Positions 18,628 through 27,785 of a DNA stretch of 56,914 nucleotides are shown piece after piece; positions within the stretch are counted from its first letter, which is position 1, and every line of letters begins with the position of its first letter. The DNA is from Alishewanella longhuensis (GTDB lineage Bacteria > Pseudomonadota > Gammaproteobacteria > Enterobacterales > Alteromonadaceae). The notes below the pieces were generated by a model. That model was not told the DNA's origin. It was given only the letters and a program-made list of their open reading frames with translations, and searched no databases. The DNA is taken from the NCBI RefSeq assembly GCF_014653435.1, contig NZ_BNAO01000011.1:38785-95698 (forward strand), read 5' to 3'. The translations under genes and the position numbers were made by a program.

Positions 18628-20085
18628 TCAGGTACCGCAGAACGTTTGACATACTCGTTCTTGCGGTGCAGCTGCGGCCTGAAACGCTTTGTTTTCCTCA
18701 GTATCAAGAAATGGATTTTGCCATAGTCGATGCAATTGATTAAACAAGCTAAGATCTCCAGTTGTCGTGACTTCATCAATAACGCGCTGAATAAGATGAT
18801 TTCTGGGGATTAATACCGGGTTAGCGCCAGCCATAATAGCGCTTGGATCTCCTGCAACCGCTGATTGTTCGGCAAGACGCGCCTGCCAGCGTTCTAACCA
18901 GTGTTGTAGATGCTCTATATTAACCTGGCGCCTTAAGTACGGTTGGTTTGTAATGCTAAGATCGCGAAAGGCAAGGGTAAAGTCGCTTGTGCTATCGGCG
19001 AGCAATTGTAAAAAGTCATCAATCAAAGGCTTATCTGTCAGCGAAGCGTTAGTTAACCCTAGTTTTGCCGCAAAGCGATCTAGCCATTGCTGTTGATAAA
19101 TCTCAGGAAACTTTTCCAAGGCACTAACAGCTAGTTCAATGGCCTTGTCTTGCTCAGGATGAATCAGGGTTAATAGTGTTTCAGCCAGGCGAGCGAGATT
19201 CCACTGCGCCGCCGCCGGTTGATTTTTATAAGCGTAGCGGCCTTGCTGGTCAATATAACTAAATACCTGCGCAGGATTGTAAGCTTCCATAAAAGCACAG
19301 GGACCATAATCAATCGTTTCGCCGCTGACTGTCATGTTATCTGTATTCATCACACCATGAATAAAGCCTAAGCTCATCCAGTGAGCGACAAGCGCTGCCT
19401 GGCGTTCAATCACCTGACTTAATAATGCCAAATACCGGTTTTCCGTTTGCAAGCAACCAGGATAGTGACGATCTATCACATAATCAGCGAGCTTTTTAAT
19501 AACTGTGGGATCTTGCTGGCTTGCAGCATACTGCATGGTACCCACCCGAATATGGCTACTCGCTACCCGGGTTAAAATAGCACCGGGTAAGGCTTCATCG
19601 CGAAAAACCTGCTCGCCGGTAGCAACTGCCGCCAGGGCGCGGGTAGTGGGCACACCCAGTGCATACATGGCTTCACTGACCAGGTACTCACGAATAACTG
19701 GCCCAATAGCTGAACGACCGTCACCACGGCGAGAATATGGCGTACGTCCAGCACCTTTTAGTTGCAGGTCAACGAGCTTAGCATCTTGGGTGCGTAGCTC
19801 AGCGAGCAAGATAGCTCTGCCATCACCAAGTCGTGGCACGTAATTAGCAAATTGGTGACCTGCGTAGGCTTGTGCCAGCGGAGCAGCCCATTCAGGTAAT
19901 TTATTACCACTAAACAAAGCTAAGCCTTGTTCAGTGCCCCGAAGTGTTTCAGGCAAATTAAGTTCTGCAGCAAGTGGCTGGTTAAAAGCTAAATATTGCG
20001 GGGCCGCTACAGTAGTAGGGAGACAATCCTCAAAACAGCTAGCTGGCAATTGACGATAGGTATGCACAAACTCAGGCAGGTTCAT
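18628..20085 (-). CDS. selO: Protein adenylyltransferase SelO (YdiU)
   Basis: 485 aa. SelO is a pseudokinase-fold enzyme that transfers AMP from ATP to protein hydroxyl groups (AMPylation) and is linked to redox stress. The diagnostic stretches are seen: AQAYAGHQFANYVPRLGDGRAILL, LQLKGAGRTPYSRRGDGRSAIGPVIREYLVSEAM, TRALA, SSHIRVGTMQYA and FIHGVMNTDNMTVSGETIDYGPCAFMEAY with the metal-binding Asn and Asp. The protein ends CQTFCGT, with Cys third from the end, the place of selenocysteine in eukaryotic SELENOO. GAG lies 7 nt before the ATG. The RpiR-type regulator gene ends 49 bp upstream on the same strand. Confidence 0.95.
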   Translation of the reverse strand: MNLPEFVHTYRQLPASCFEDCLPTTVAAPQYLAFNQPLAAELNLPETLRGTEQGLALFSGNKLPEWAAPLAQAYAGHQFANYVPRLGDGRAILLAELRTQDAKLVDLQLKGAGRTPYSRRGDGRSAIGPVIREYLVSEAMYALGVPTTRALAAVATGEQVFRDEALPGAILTRVASSHIRVGTMQYAASQQDPTVIKKLADYVIDRHYPGCLQTENRYLALLSQVIERQAALVAHWMSLGFIHGVMNTDNMTVSGETIDYGPCAFMEAYNPAQVFSYIDQQGRYAYKNQPAAAQWNLARLAETLLTLIHPEQDKAIELAVSALEKFPEIYQQQWLDRFAAKLGLTNASLTDKPLIDDFLQLLADSTSDFTLAFRDLSITNQPYLRRQVNIEHLQHWLERWQARLAEQSAVAGDPSAIMAGANPVLIPRNHLIQRVIDEVTTTGDLSLFNQLHRLWQNPFLDTEENKAFQAAAAPQERVCQTFCGT

Positions 20086-20134
20086 AAAACACTCGCTTTA
20101 GGCAATAATGAATTGAGTCGGATACGACATCGGC

Positions 20135-20992
20135 TTAACGCGTTTTATTACGATAGTCGGCAACAGCCTGGTTGGACGCCGCTAACATTTTACGCCCTTT
20201 TACTGAAGATTGAGTCAGTAAGATAAAAAGTAAATCAATGACCAGCTCTTGAGCGTTGCGCGACAAAATTGAAGATAAGCGAGCCGCACTCTCATTGGCA
20301 ACCGTTTTCAGATTGAGTTCTGATAACTTTGCCACCGTATTGGGCGCAAAGCCGGTTAAACTCAACAGCGTAATTTTTTGTTGGCGAGCGTATTGTGCTA
20401 TGGCGACCATCTCGGAGGTTTCACCAGACTCACTAATCACAAAAAGAACATCTTTAGTGCTGTAATGGGCTAGGTCTGCCAATTGGGTATGATTATCACT
20501 TTCAGCCATAGCACTCATACCGAGTTTCCGTAGTTTTAAGCAAAAATCTTGTGCAACCAAAAAGGACGCCCCTTTGCCAGTAAGCATAATGCGGCGTGCT
20601 TGCAATAGCTTATGGCAAAACTGTTCCATCGTTTGCTGATCGTTAGCGCCCAAGGTATTGGTTAACACCTCTATCTTACCGGCTAATAACTTATTGGCCA
20701 TGGTCGCATAGGAGTCAGCTAAGGAAATATCACCATGTAATTTTACCGGTTGTTCATCATTTAAAATATGTAGGCTATCGGTAATAGCGAATTTAAAATC
20801 GGGATAACCTTTATAGCCGAGCTTTTGGGTAAAACGAACAACCGTTGCCTGGCTAACGCCGACAGCTGATGCGAGCTCTTGTGAGGATAATTGGCGGATG
20901 TGTTGCGGGTTAGCCAACACATAATCAGCCAGAGCTTGCTCTGCCGATCGCAGATTTGCTTTGAGGAGAGAAATTTTTTGCAAAACAGCCAT
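20135..20992 (-). CDS. MurR/RpiR family transcriptional regulator
   Basis: 285 aa. An N-terminal HTH_6 domain (about 1-75, with LSSQELASAVGVSQATVVRFTQKLGYKGYPDFKFAI) is joined to a SIS sugar-phosphate-binding domain (about 110-250, with RIMLTGKGASFLVAQDFCLKL and VLFVISESGETSEMVAIAQYA). RpiR regulators usually bind phosphosugars. The wording differs from HexR, so the sugar is unknown; no sugar-catabolic genes are adjacent. selO follows after 49 bp on the same strand and the DUF445 gene is divergent (167 bp), so either could be a target. Confidence 0.92.
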   Translation of the reverse strand: MAVLQKISLLKANLRSAEQALADYVLANPQHIRQLSSQELASAVGVSQATVVRFTQKLGYKGYPDFKFAITDSLHILNDEQPVKLHGDISLADSYATMANKLLAGKIEVLTNTLGANDQQTMEQFCHKLLQARRIMLTGKGASFLVAQDFCLKLRKLGMSAMAESDNHTQLADLAHYSTKDVLFVISESGETSEMVAIAQYARQQKITLLSLTGFAPNTVAKLSELNLKTVANESAARLSSILSRNAQELVIDLLFILLTQSSVKGRKMLAASNQAVADYRNKTR

Positions 20993-21159
20993 TCAGTTTA
21001 TTGCCTTTACCGTATTTCTAATAGGTTGAGTATAAGCTGTTTTTTATCTTAAAAACTACCGCTGTTACCATGAGTAATGTAAGTATAATTGCTGTTTTAC
21101 TATGGCAAGCATACAATCGCGGCAAGTTTCTGCTTACTGTGTTAAGGAATAATTAGTGT

Positions 21160-21864
21160 ATGAATAAAAACGTGACGACTAATCTTATGGCGTTAGCATT
21201 GGTACTCCTAGGCGGAGGCTTGCAACAACCTATCTTATTGAATGTAGGGTTATTTGCATTAGCCGGCGCTGTTACTAATACCTTAGCAATTCACATGTTG
21301 TTTGAAAAGGTACCCTTGCTTTACGGCTCAGGGGTGATCCCATTGCGCTTTAATGAGTTTAAAGCAGGGATCCAACATTTAGTGATGAACCAGTTTTTTA
21401 ATCAGCATAATATAGAGCGGTTTTTAGCAGATAAAAATACTCAGCAAGCCTTTGACTTTGGTCCAATTATCGAGCAAACGGACTTGTCACCGGCCTTTAG
21501 CAGTTTATTAAAAGTGGTTGAACAATCGTCTTTCGGAGGCATGTTAGCAATGTTCGGAGGAACTTCGGTACTGTTGCCGCTGCAAGAGCCTTTTATTGCC
21601 AAACTTAAATTATCACTTGTGGAAATAACGCAGACAGAAGATTTTCATCACTTGGTGCAGACACAATTGGCCGACGCCGGACAAATACAGCAGTTATCCG
21701 CTCAGGTAGAACATATCGTACAGCAACGCTTGGATGAACTTACCCCTGGGCTGGTTAAAGAAATGATTCAACAAATGATACGTGAGCACCTAGGCTGGCT
21801 GGTGGTATGGGGTGGTGTGTTTGGCGCCTTATTAGGTTTACTAGCAGCGTTTTTACCTCTCTGA
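21160..21864 (+). CDS. DUF445 family membrane protein
   Basis: 234 aa. N-terminal hydrophobic segments at about 8-50 hold the DUF445 signature AGAVTNTLAIHMLFEKVPLLYGSGVIPLRFNEFKAGI. The middle is a predicted helical, soluble region. A final membrane segment (about 210-232, LVVWGGVFGALLGLLAAFL) closes the protein, an arrangement seen across YheB/YjiN-type DUF445 proteins. The function of the family is not established. It is shorter than the 370-420 aa of Firmicute and enteric members, matching a compact form known from marine Gammaproteobacteria. Not obviously in an operon with the DUF4394 gene 96 bp downstream. Confidence 0.85.
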   Translation: MNKNVTTNLMALALVLLGGGLQQPILLNVGLFALAGAVTNTLAIHMLFEKVPLLYGSGVIPLRFNEFKAGIQHLVMNQFFNQHNIERFLADKNTQQAFDFGPIIEQTDLSPAFSSLLKVVEQSSFGGMLAMFGGTSVLLPLQEPFIAKLKLSLVEITQTEDFHHLVQTQLADAGQIQQLSAQVEHIVQQRLDELTPGLVKEMIQQMIREHLGWLVVWGGVFGALLGLLAAFLPL

Positions 21865-21960
21865 GCTTAACTACTGGTGCTCGATATTTTGTTATTTGCT
21901 GAACTGTATGAAAACCGTTACTGTATAAGACTGATAGTCATAGTGTAAAAGGATACCGTT

Positions 21961-22821
21961 ATGAATTTTGCGCGTTCTGCGTTAGTAGCTAGTTTTGTTG
22001 TCGGCTTGGGCTTGGCAAATCCAGTGGCAGCAAATACGCTGCCGGAACTAAAAGGCAATGAGTCGTTATGGTTAGTGACGCAAAGCCAACAATTGATGAA
22101 AGTGAATGCCAAATCACCGATGCAAATACTAGAGCAAAAAACCTTAACGGGTTTGGCAGACAATGAGCAAATACAGGGTATAGATTACCGTGTTGCTTAT
22201 GGTGTACTTTTTGCCCTTTCAAACAAAGGCCAACTCTATACGATTAACACTGCTACTGGTACCGTATCGGCGGTTGGGGAACCGTTAACTGCAGGCACGC
22301 TGCAAACTGCACAGTATGGTTTTGATTTTAATCCGGCAGCTGATCGGATCCGCGTAGTGAACGCCCTCGGCCAGAATTTACGGTTGCATCCTGAAACGGG
22401 TGCTTTAGCGTCGACTGATCCCGCTTTGCATTATGCCGCCACTGACCGCCATGCTGGCAAAGAACCTGCTATTGTTGCCGCGGCTTATACCTACAACCAA
22501 CAAGATGCTAAACTAACCACTAACTACGCTATCGATATGGCAATGGGAACCCTGGTAACACAAGGCAGTGTTGAAGGCACTGAGCCAGCGGTGTCTCCTA
22601 ATACCGGGCAACTTTTTACGGTAGGCGCTTTGGGTATTACTGATTTACAGCAAGTCTCATTCGATATATCCGACCTTAATAATATCGGACTGATTGCGGT
22701 GAGCACTAAAACAGACACCGCTACAACCTTATATCAGGTGGATTTAGCCACTGGTAAAGCACACAAAGTAGGTGTTTTAGCAGAGGGTAGCGCCTTAGCG
22801 GGGATTGCTATTGAGCCTTAA
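21961..22821 (+). CDS. Exported DUF4394 domain protein
   Basis: 286 aa with a Sec signal peptide (residues 1-24, cleavage after VAA). The mature part is one DUF4394 beta-propeller-like domain: IQGIDYRVAYGVLFALSNKGQLYTIN, then YGFDFNPAADRIRVVNALGQNLRLHPETG, then AYTYNQQ. These repeats are shared by secreted bacterial proteins of unknown function. AAGGA is 7 nt before the ATG. The last 11 bp overlap the start of the cupredoxin gene, so the two exported proteins are probably made together and may work together in the periplasm. Confidence 0.88.
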   Translation: MNFARSALVASFVVGLGLANPVAANTLPELKGNESLWLVTQSQQLMKVNAKSPMQILEQKTLTGLADNEQIQGIDYRVAYGVLFALSNKGQLYTINTATGTVSAVGEPLTAGTLQTAQYGFDFNPAADRIRVVNALGQNLRLHPETGALASTDPALHYAATDRHAGKEPAIVAAAYTYNQQDAKLTTNYAIDMAMGTLVTQGSVEGTEPAVSPNTGQLFTVGALGITDLQQVSFDISDLNNIGLIAVSTKTDTATTLYQVDLATGKAHKVGVLAEGSALAGIAIEP

Positions 22822-23428
22822 ACTTTCCTCAAGCTGGCTGCTGGGCTTACTTTACTGTTACAGCACCACGCTTTATGCCAATACGGTAACGGTTAGTGTG
22901 GTCGATGGTGATGGTAAGCCTGTTTCAGCTGCAGTGGTCTTTCTTGAATCAACAGCGGCCAGTGCCGCTTTGCAGGCCGCCGCTCCGGTGAAAATTGTGC
23001 AGCGCGACAAATCCTTTATACCCGAGATCACTATTGTGCCGCGAGGCACTGCGGTAAGCTTTCCAAATGAAGACACTGTTCGCCACCATGTTTATTCGTT
23101 TTCCCCGGTTAAACAATTTGAAATAAAGCTTTATGTTGGTACACCAACTGAGCCGGTAGTGTTTGAACAAAGTGGTGTGGCAGTATTAGGCTGTAATATT
23201 CATGATGAGATGATTGCTTGGGTTGTGGTATTAGACACACCTTATTATGCCAGCAGTGATGCGGCCGGGATGGTTAACCTTAGCAACATTCCCGAGGGCG
23301 ATTATACTCTGCGGGTCTGGCATAAAGATTTACTAAGTGAAACGGATATCCCTAGCATTGCACTGAGTGTTACGGCGACTAACTCCCCGCAACGCGTTAT
23401 TTTACCGCAGTTAGTGCCAATGTTTTAA
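22811..23428 (+). CDS. Exported cupredoxin-like copper protein
   Basis: About 205 aa, beginning at a TTG at 22811; GGGGA at about 22800-22804 with 6-nt spacing decides this start (a TTG at 22805 is the other option). The signal peptide ends near LYA. A carboxypeptidase-regulatory-like beta segment (VVDGDGKPVSAAVVFL) precedes a plastocyanin-like fold: VPRGTAVSFPNEDTVRHHVYSFS with a ligand His at about 92/93, and GVAVLGCNIHDEM with the Cys128-x2-His131-x2-Met134 type-1 copper set. Similar proteins are annotated as methylamine-utilisation or plastocyanin-like. A C-terminal IPEGDYTLRVWH segment resembles a second regulatory-like strand. Role: periplasmic electron transfer or copper handling, inferred. 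Confidence 0.85.
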   Translation: MSLKLSSSWLLGLLYCYSTTLYANTVTVSVVDGDGKPVSAAVVFLESTAASAALQAAAPVKIVQRDKSFIPEITIVPRGTAVSFPNEDTVRHHVYSFSPVKQFEIKLYVGTPTEPVVFEQSGVAVLGCNIHDEMIAWVVVLDTPYYASSDAAGMVNLSNIPEGDYTLRVWHKDLLSETDIPSIALSVTATNSPQRVILPQLVPMF

Positions 23429-23460
23429 GTCGGCAACTTAGCGTTATCTGACTAGCGGCA

Positions 23461-24189
23461 TTAATCCCAAAGCTCGTTCACCGCGGTAGTGATCGGAAAA
23501 CGATGCGTCAATTGTGCTAAAAATAGCTCAGCACAGGCTAAGGCATCCGTTACCGCGTGGTGAGGTAAGTAGGGCGGTAAGCCATAGCGAGATCTACTGG
23601 CGGCCAAGCGAATTGACGGTTGTTGTTGTTTACGTAGCTTTTGCCACAGCGTTAAAGGTTTGGCCCGATAGAGCCGCCCCTCCAGTGCCATGGTATCAAT
23701 TACTGGGAATTGCAGTGTTTCTCGCAGGCGGACGTTTAGCGCCGCCGCTAAAAACTGCCTCTCTATATCGGCGCAATGCACCAATAACACCTTACCGGCA
23801 ATGGCGGCTAAAAACTCCGGCAAAATATCCAACAAATCTGGCGCGTTGGCCAAAGCACTGTCGGTAATACGGTGGATTTTCACTGAGCTGCTGGTTAGCG
23901 CAAAGCGCGGCTTTACCAGCCATTGCTGGGCTTGCGAGCTTTGAACTCGCTGACTGGTTAGCGGTACCAGACCAATACTGACAATACCATGGCAACGTGG
24001 ATCTAAGCCGGTGGTTTCTAAGTCCAAGGCCAGCAGGGGCGTATTTGCAATCGCTGTTCTGCCATCGACCATTCCTGCAGCATAATACTGTTGCAGCAAC
24101 GGCTGCTTACTTTGCTGAGCCAATTTAGCAAAGCGTTGCTGCCAATCCACCGGGGCGGCTTTAGGTAATTGCGAACCGAGGTATAACAT
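23461..24189 (-). CDS. 3'-5' exonuclease, DnaQ/DEDDh type, in transporter operon
   Basis: 242 aa. The DEDDh exonuclease core is complete: LLALDLETTGLDPRCHGIVSIG (D and E), VLLVHCADIERQFLAAAL (second Asp), and LPHHAVTDALACAELFLAQL (His and last Asp). It resembles the DNA polymerase III epsilon-like proteins that neighbour cNMP/CBS/DUF294 genes, not the replicative DnaQ, which has a polymerase-binding tail. It starts 2 nt after the stop of the DUF294 gene and is the last gene of a run of porin, BCCT transporter and DUF294. Nucleic acid or nucleotide substrate unknown. Confidence 0.9.
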   Translation of the reverse strand: MLYLGSQLPKAAPVDWQQRFAKLAQQSKQPLLQQYYAAGMVDGRTAIANTPLLALDLETTGLDPRCHGIVSIGLVPLTSQRVQSSQAQQWLVKPRFALTSSSVKIHRITDSALANAPDLLDILPEFLAAIAGKVLLVHCADIERQFLAAALNVRLRETLQFPVIDTMALEGRLYRAKPLTLWQKLRKQQQPSIRLAASRSRYGLPPYLPHHAVTDALACAELFLAQLTHRFPITTAVNELWD

Positions 24190-24191
24190 GC

Positions 24192-26060
24192 TTAAGCTTG
24201 AAAATGAAATTTAAGAAACTTCTGAGCGTTGGCCAGTACCAAAAAAGCAGCCTTTAAATGTTTGCGCTCAAATTCAGAAAGTTGTCCAGGTTCGACATTA
24301 TTATCCGGTGTTTGCTGTTGTTGCAGAGCTGCTGCCTGATGACGGATCCTGGTCATCGCAATTACTTCGTAAGCGTCACGTAAATCTTCGGCGCGGCCTT
24401 TGGGTAAAAGGTTACGCTCGCTAAGCACAGCTAGCCGCTGATAAGAGCTGCGAGCCTGACTGCCCATTGATAACGCGTAGATGCGCAATAAATCGGCGAA
24501 CGGAGCGGTACCGCGACGTTTGATATTAAGCGAGTTGTTTTGCCGGCCATCCTCTTCCATAACAAAGTCCTGGAAAAAGCCCAGCGGCGGCGTGCGGCGC
24601 AGCGCATTACGGGTCATCGAGGCTAAAAAGGTTTTGCTACCCGGCGCACTTTGGGTAATTTGTTGGTTGAGTTGCTTGGCCCAGTCAGTATTACCCCAAA
24701 CGCCATCTAAATCGAAGAAGATATTGCTGTGTAACAGTTTTTCTGCAGTAGGTTTGCTAAGCCAATCCTGAAAGTACCCCTGCCATACATGCAGTGGCTG
24801 GCGCCAGCGTGGGTTGGTTGCCATAATGTCGCCGCTACAAAGTGGATAACCACACTCAGCTAAACCATCACAGACAAAGCTCGCCAATTTTGCAAAGTAA
24901 GCATCATGTAGCTCTGGATCGTAGCTGTTATCCAGTACTAAGGCGTTATCCTGGTCCGTCACGATTAATTGTTCATCACGCGCCATCGAGCCTAAAGCTA
25001 AAAAACAGTAGGGGATCGGCGGTGGACCAAGGGTCTGTTCTGCGAGTTCCAGCAGTCGCTGTTTAAAACTGCGGCCAATGGTGGCCATCGCACTGCCAAT
25101 CATTTGCGAATTAGCATCTTCGTTTACCATGCGCACAAAACAGGCCTGCACTGCGCTTTTTAACTGTGCTAAGTCACTCACGGATTGCTGTTGATAAATG
25201 CTGCTGACAATAAATAGACTATTATTGGATTCATGTCGGATAATATCAGCAATAGCGATAATACCGACCGGCCTTTGCTGTGCTAAGACCGGAAGATGAT
25301 GCAAATTGTGTCTTAACATCAACAACATGGCCTCAAACACAAATTGGCTTGCCTGCACTGTTACCAGCTGTTCGGTCATAATTTCCGCCACCGGGTTAGC
25401 CGTGTTTAAGGCTTCAGCCACCACCCGATTACGTAAATCCCGATCGGTAATCAGTCCGATGATCTGCTCAGGCTGGGCGGGGTTGGTTAGCAATAAACAA
25501 GATTCGCCAGCCTCACGCATGCTAATAGCGGCTTGCTGGATACTGGCTGCGGCTGTTAGCAGTAAAGGCGGACGGCTTAATAATTCGCTGACTTTAGCAC
25601 TCATCAACTGGTGGTTAGCAGCTTTTTCAATACGCGGTTCAGCACGGCGCTCTGCATCGCCCACCTCGACGTAGTCTGCAAAAAACTCATTTTGATCAAA
25701 CAGCTGTTCAAAGGCTGCAGCAGGGATCAGATAAATAAGGGTATCCTGTAACGCCTTGGCTGGGAAACGGACTTTTTTTCCTCTGAGCAATCCTTGCTCA
25801 CCAAAAATGCCTCCCTCTGATAAACGATTATAGAGATCACCATTGCGGCGAAAGGTTTCGACCACACCGCTGCGAATAAGATACAACGCATCCAGTGGTG
25901 CGTTGTAAGCCAAGATATCGCTGCCAGCCCGAAAATAGCCGACATCAATTTGCTGTGCTAGGTTAAGCTGCTCTGCTGCAGACAGCTCCTGAAAAGGCGA
26001 ATGTCGCTTTAGGAAGCTTAAAATCTCTAATTGTTCTATTTCCAGCTCATTTTCGCTCAT
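24192..26060 (-). CDS. cNMP-binding / CBS / DUF294 nucleotidyltransferase-like protein
   Basis: 622-aa soluble regulatory protein with clear domain order. Residues about 12-135 are a cyclic-nucleotide-binding domain (FRAGSDILAYNAPLDALYLIRSGVVETF, LSEGGIFGEQGLL). Residues about 150-280 are a pair of CBS domains (GLITDRDLRNRVVAEAL, RPVGIIAIADIIRHE). Then comes the DUF294 nucleotidyltransferase-like domain (about 300-480) with FLALGSMARDEQLIVTDQDNALVLD, a GlnD/GlnE-like GS-x2-R-x-EQ...TDQDNA active site, and a substrate-binding C-terminal DUF294_C domain. It sits 7 nt after the BCCT transporter and 2 nt before the exonuclease, so translation is likely coupled. It may sense nucleotides and modify or control the transporter; this is inference from repeated gene pairing. 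Confidence 0.92.
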   Translation of the reverse strand: MSENELEIEQLEILSFLKRHSPFQELSAAEQLNLAQQIDVGYFRAGSDILAYNAPLDALYLIRSGVVETFRRNGDLYNRLSEGGIFGEQGLLRGKKVRFPAKALQDTLIYLIPAAAFEQLFDQNEFFADYVEVGDAERRAEPRIEKAANHQLMSAKVSELLSRPPLLLTAAASIQQAAISMREAGESCLLLTNPAQPEQIIGLITDRDLRNRVVAEALNTANPVAEIMTEQLVTVQASQFVFEAMLLMLRHNLHHLPVLAQQRPVGIIAIADIIRHESNNSLFIVSSIYQQQSVSDLAQLKSAVQACFVRMVNEDANSQMIGSAMATIGRSFKQRLLELAEQTLGPPPIPYCFLALGSMARDEQLIVTDQDNALVLDNSYDPELHDAYFAKLASFVCDGLAECGYPLCSGDIMATNPRWRQPLHVWQGYFQDWLSKPTAEKLLHSNIFFDLDGVWGNTDWAKQLNQQITQSAPGSKTFLASMTRNALRRTPPLGFFQDFVMEEDGRQNNSLNIKRRGTAPFADLLRIYALSMGSQARSSYQRLAVLSERNLLPKGRAEDLRDAYEVIAMTRIRHQAAALQQQQTPDNNVEPGQLSEFERKHLKAAFLVLANAQKFLKFHFQA

Positions 26061-26067
26061 ATATAGT

Positions 26068-27699
26068 TTATTTTACTCTGGGCTCAGACATTAAGCCTTT
26101 AACAATAGCGACACAGGCAGCCAATAACACCAAGGTGAAGGGCAAGCCGGTTGAAACCGCCATAGCCTGTAGAGCCGTGAGTCCCCCACCTATCAGTAAG
26201 GCAATGGCTACCAGCCCTTCAAAGGTGCACCAAAACACCCGTTGCACGGTTGGTGCATTGACTTTACCGCCGGCAGCAATAGTATCAATGACCAGGGAGC
26301 CGGAATCTGATGAGGTAATAAAAAATACAATAACCAGCACGATAGCAATAAAAGAGCTGAGCTGTGCCAACGGTAAACCATCTAACATGGCAAATAATTG
26401 CAAGGGTAAGGCCGCCTCAGCGGCTGCCTGATAACCTTCTTGTACCACCTGACTAATAGCGGTGCTACCAAAAACCGTCATCCAAAATATGCAAGCCAAT
26501 GAAGGAATGAGCAAAACGGATATTAAAAACTCGCGCACGCTGCGACCTCGTGATACCCGGGCGATAAACATACCGACAAAAGGTGACCAGCTGATCCACC
26601 AGGCCCAGTAAAAGGTGGTCCAGCCTTGTGAATAATTAGTATCTTCCCGGCCAATAGGATTAGATAATGCCGGCAAATGCTGCAAGTAACTTGCAAGGTT
26701 GTTTGCAAAGCCAGTAAAGATAGCCAGTGTAGGGCCAACAATAATTACAAACAGCAACAGTAGCGCAGCCAGCAACATATTGATTTCAGACAGGCGCTTT
26801 ACCCCAGCCTCTAAACCGGCCACAACTGAGATTAATGCCAGAGCGGTAATGGCAATAACTAAGATCACTTCCGTGGCTGTGCCGCCAGGCAAACCAAATA
26901 AATAATTAAGGCCGGCGCTGGCTTGAGAAGCACCAATACCTAAAGAGGTGGCAAGACCAAATAGCGTGGCAAAGACAGCCAGAATATCGATGATATGCCC
27001 GGGCCAGCCCCAGACCCGTTCGCCTAAGATAGGGTAAAACACCGAGCGTATAGTTAGCGGTAAGCCTTTGTTAAAGCTAAACAGCGCAAGTCCAAGTGCT
27101 AAGATGGCATAAATAGCCCAAGGGTGTAATGCCCAATGAAAGATGGTTGCGGCCATTGCCAGCTCAGCGGCGGCGGCATTATTACCAGCTGCACCCGCCA
27201 ACGGTGCCCAATCAACTCGCGCACCTTCTTCATACTCTAGGCCCGCAAAGGCAGTACTAAAATGGGTTAGCGGCTCTGAAACGCCATAGAACATCAAGCC
27301 AATGCCCATACCTGCAGCAAATAACATAGAAAACCAACCCAGATAGCTGAAGTCGGGGGTTGCTTCGGTGCCGCCTAAGCGCACTTTACCCAGTGGACTC
27401 ACAATGAGCACTAAACACAGCAACACAAAAATGTTAGCTGCCGAGATAAAGAACCAATCAAGATTTGAGGTTAAGCTATTTCGCAGCGAGGTAAAAGCCG
27501 GGCCTGCCTGACTGCTAAATAATAGTGTTAACACCACAAAAGCAATAATGCCGAGACCGGAGATTAAAAACACTCTGTTATGAATATCTAAGCCAAAAGG
27601 ACCTACCTTTACGACGATATTATCCTGGCCAATCTGGTAATCAGTATCGATCGGATTGACTTCTCCATCCGGGATCATCGGATCTTTATTTGTTGTCAT
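26068..27699 (-). CDS. BCCT family betaine/choline/carnitine transporter
   Basis: 543 aa, 12 predicted membrane helices. The BCCT signature is intact: GAAAGMGIGLMFYGVSEPLTHF-type block near residue 130, the Trp-rich stretch FHWALHPWAIYAILALGLALFSFNKGLPLTIRS near 190-220, and TFYWAWWISWSPFVGMFIARVSRGRSVREF near 350. These transporters import quaternary ammonium solutes with Na+ or H+. The N-terminal tail (45 residues) and C-terminal tail (short) are hydrophilic; the latter is much shorter than the osmosensing tail of BetP, so a catabolic or constitutive role may be more likely. Porin lies 86 bp upstream; DUF294 starts 7 nt downstream. Confidence 0.93.
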   Translation of the reverse strand: MTTNKDPMIPDGEVNPIDTDYQIGQDNIVVKVGPFGLDIHNRVFLISGLGIIAFVVLTLLFSSQAGPAFTSLRNSLTSNLDWFFISAANIFVLLCLVLIVSPLGKVRLGGTEATPDFSYLGWFSMLFAAGMGIGLMFYGVSEPLTHFSTAFAGLEYEEGARVDWAPLAGAAGNNAAAAELAMAATIFHWALHPWAIYAILALGLALFSFNKGLPLTIRSVFYPILGERVWGWPGHIIDILAVFATLFGLATSLGIGASQASAGLNYLFGLPGGTATEVILVIAITALALISVVAGLEAGVKRLSEINMLLAALLLLFVIIVGPTLAIFTGFANNLASYLQHLPALSNPIGREDTNYSQGWTTFYWAWWISWSPFVGMFIARVSRGRSVREFLISVLLIPSLACIFWMTVFGSTAISQVVQEGYQAAAEAALPLQLFAMLDGLPLAQLSSFIAIVLVIVFFITSSDSGSLVIDTIAAGGKVNAPTVQRVFWCTFEGLVAIALLIGGGLTALQAMAVSTGLPFTLVLLAACVAIVKGLMSEPRVK

Positions 27700-27785
27700 C
27701 AGTCAGTTCCATGTTTTAGCAGTAAAAAGGTTTATCCAGAACTAAGGATCCCCTCAAAATTAAGGAGATCGTGCAGAGGTAATTA

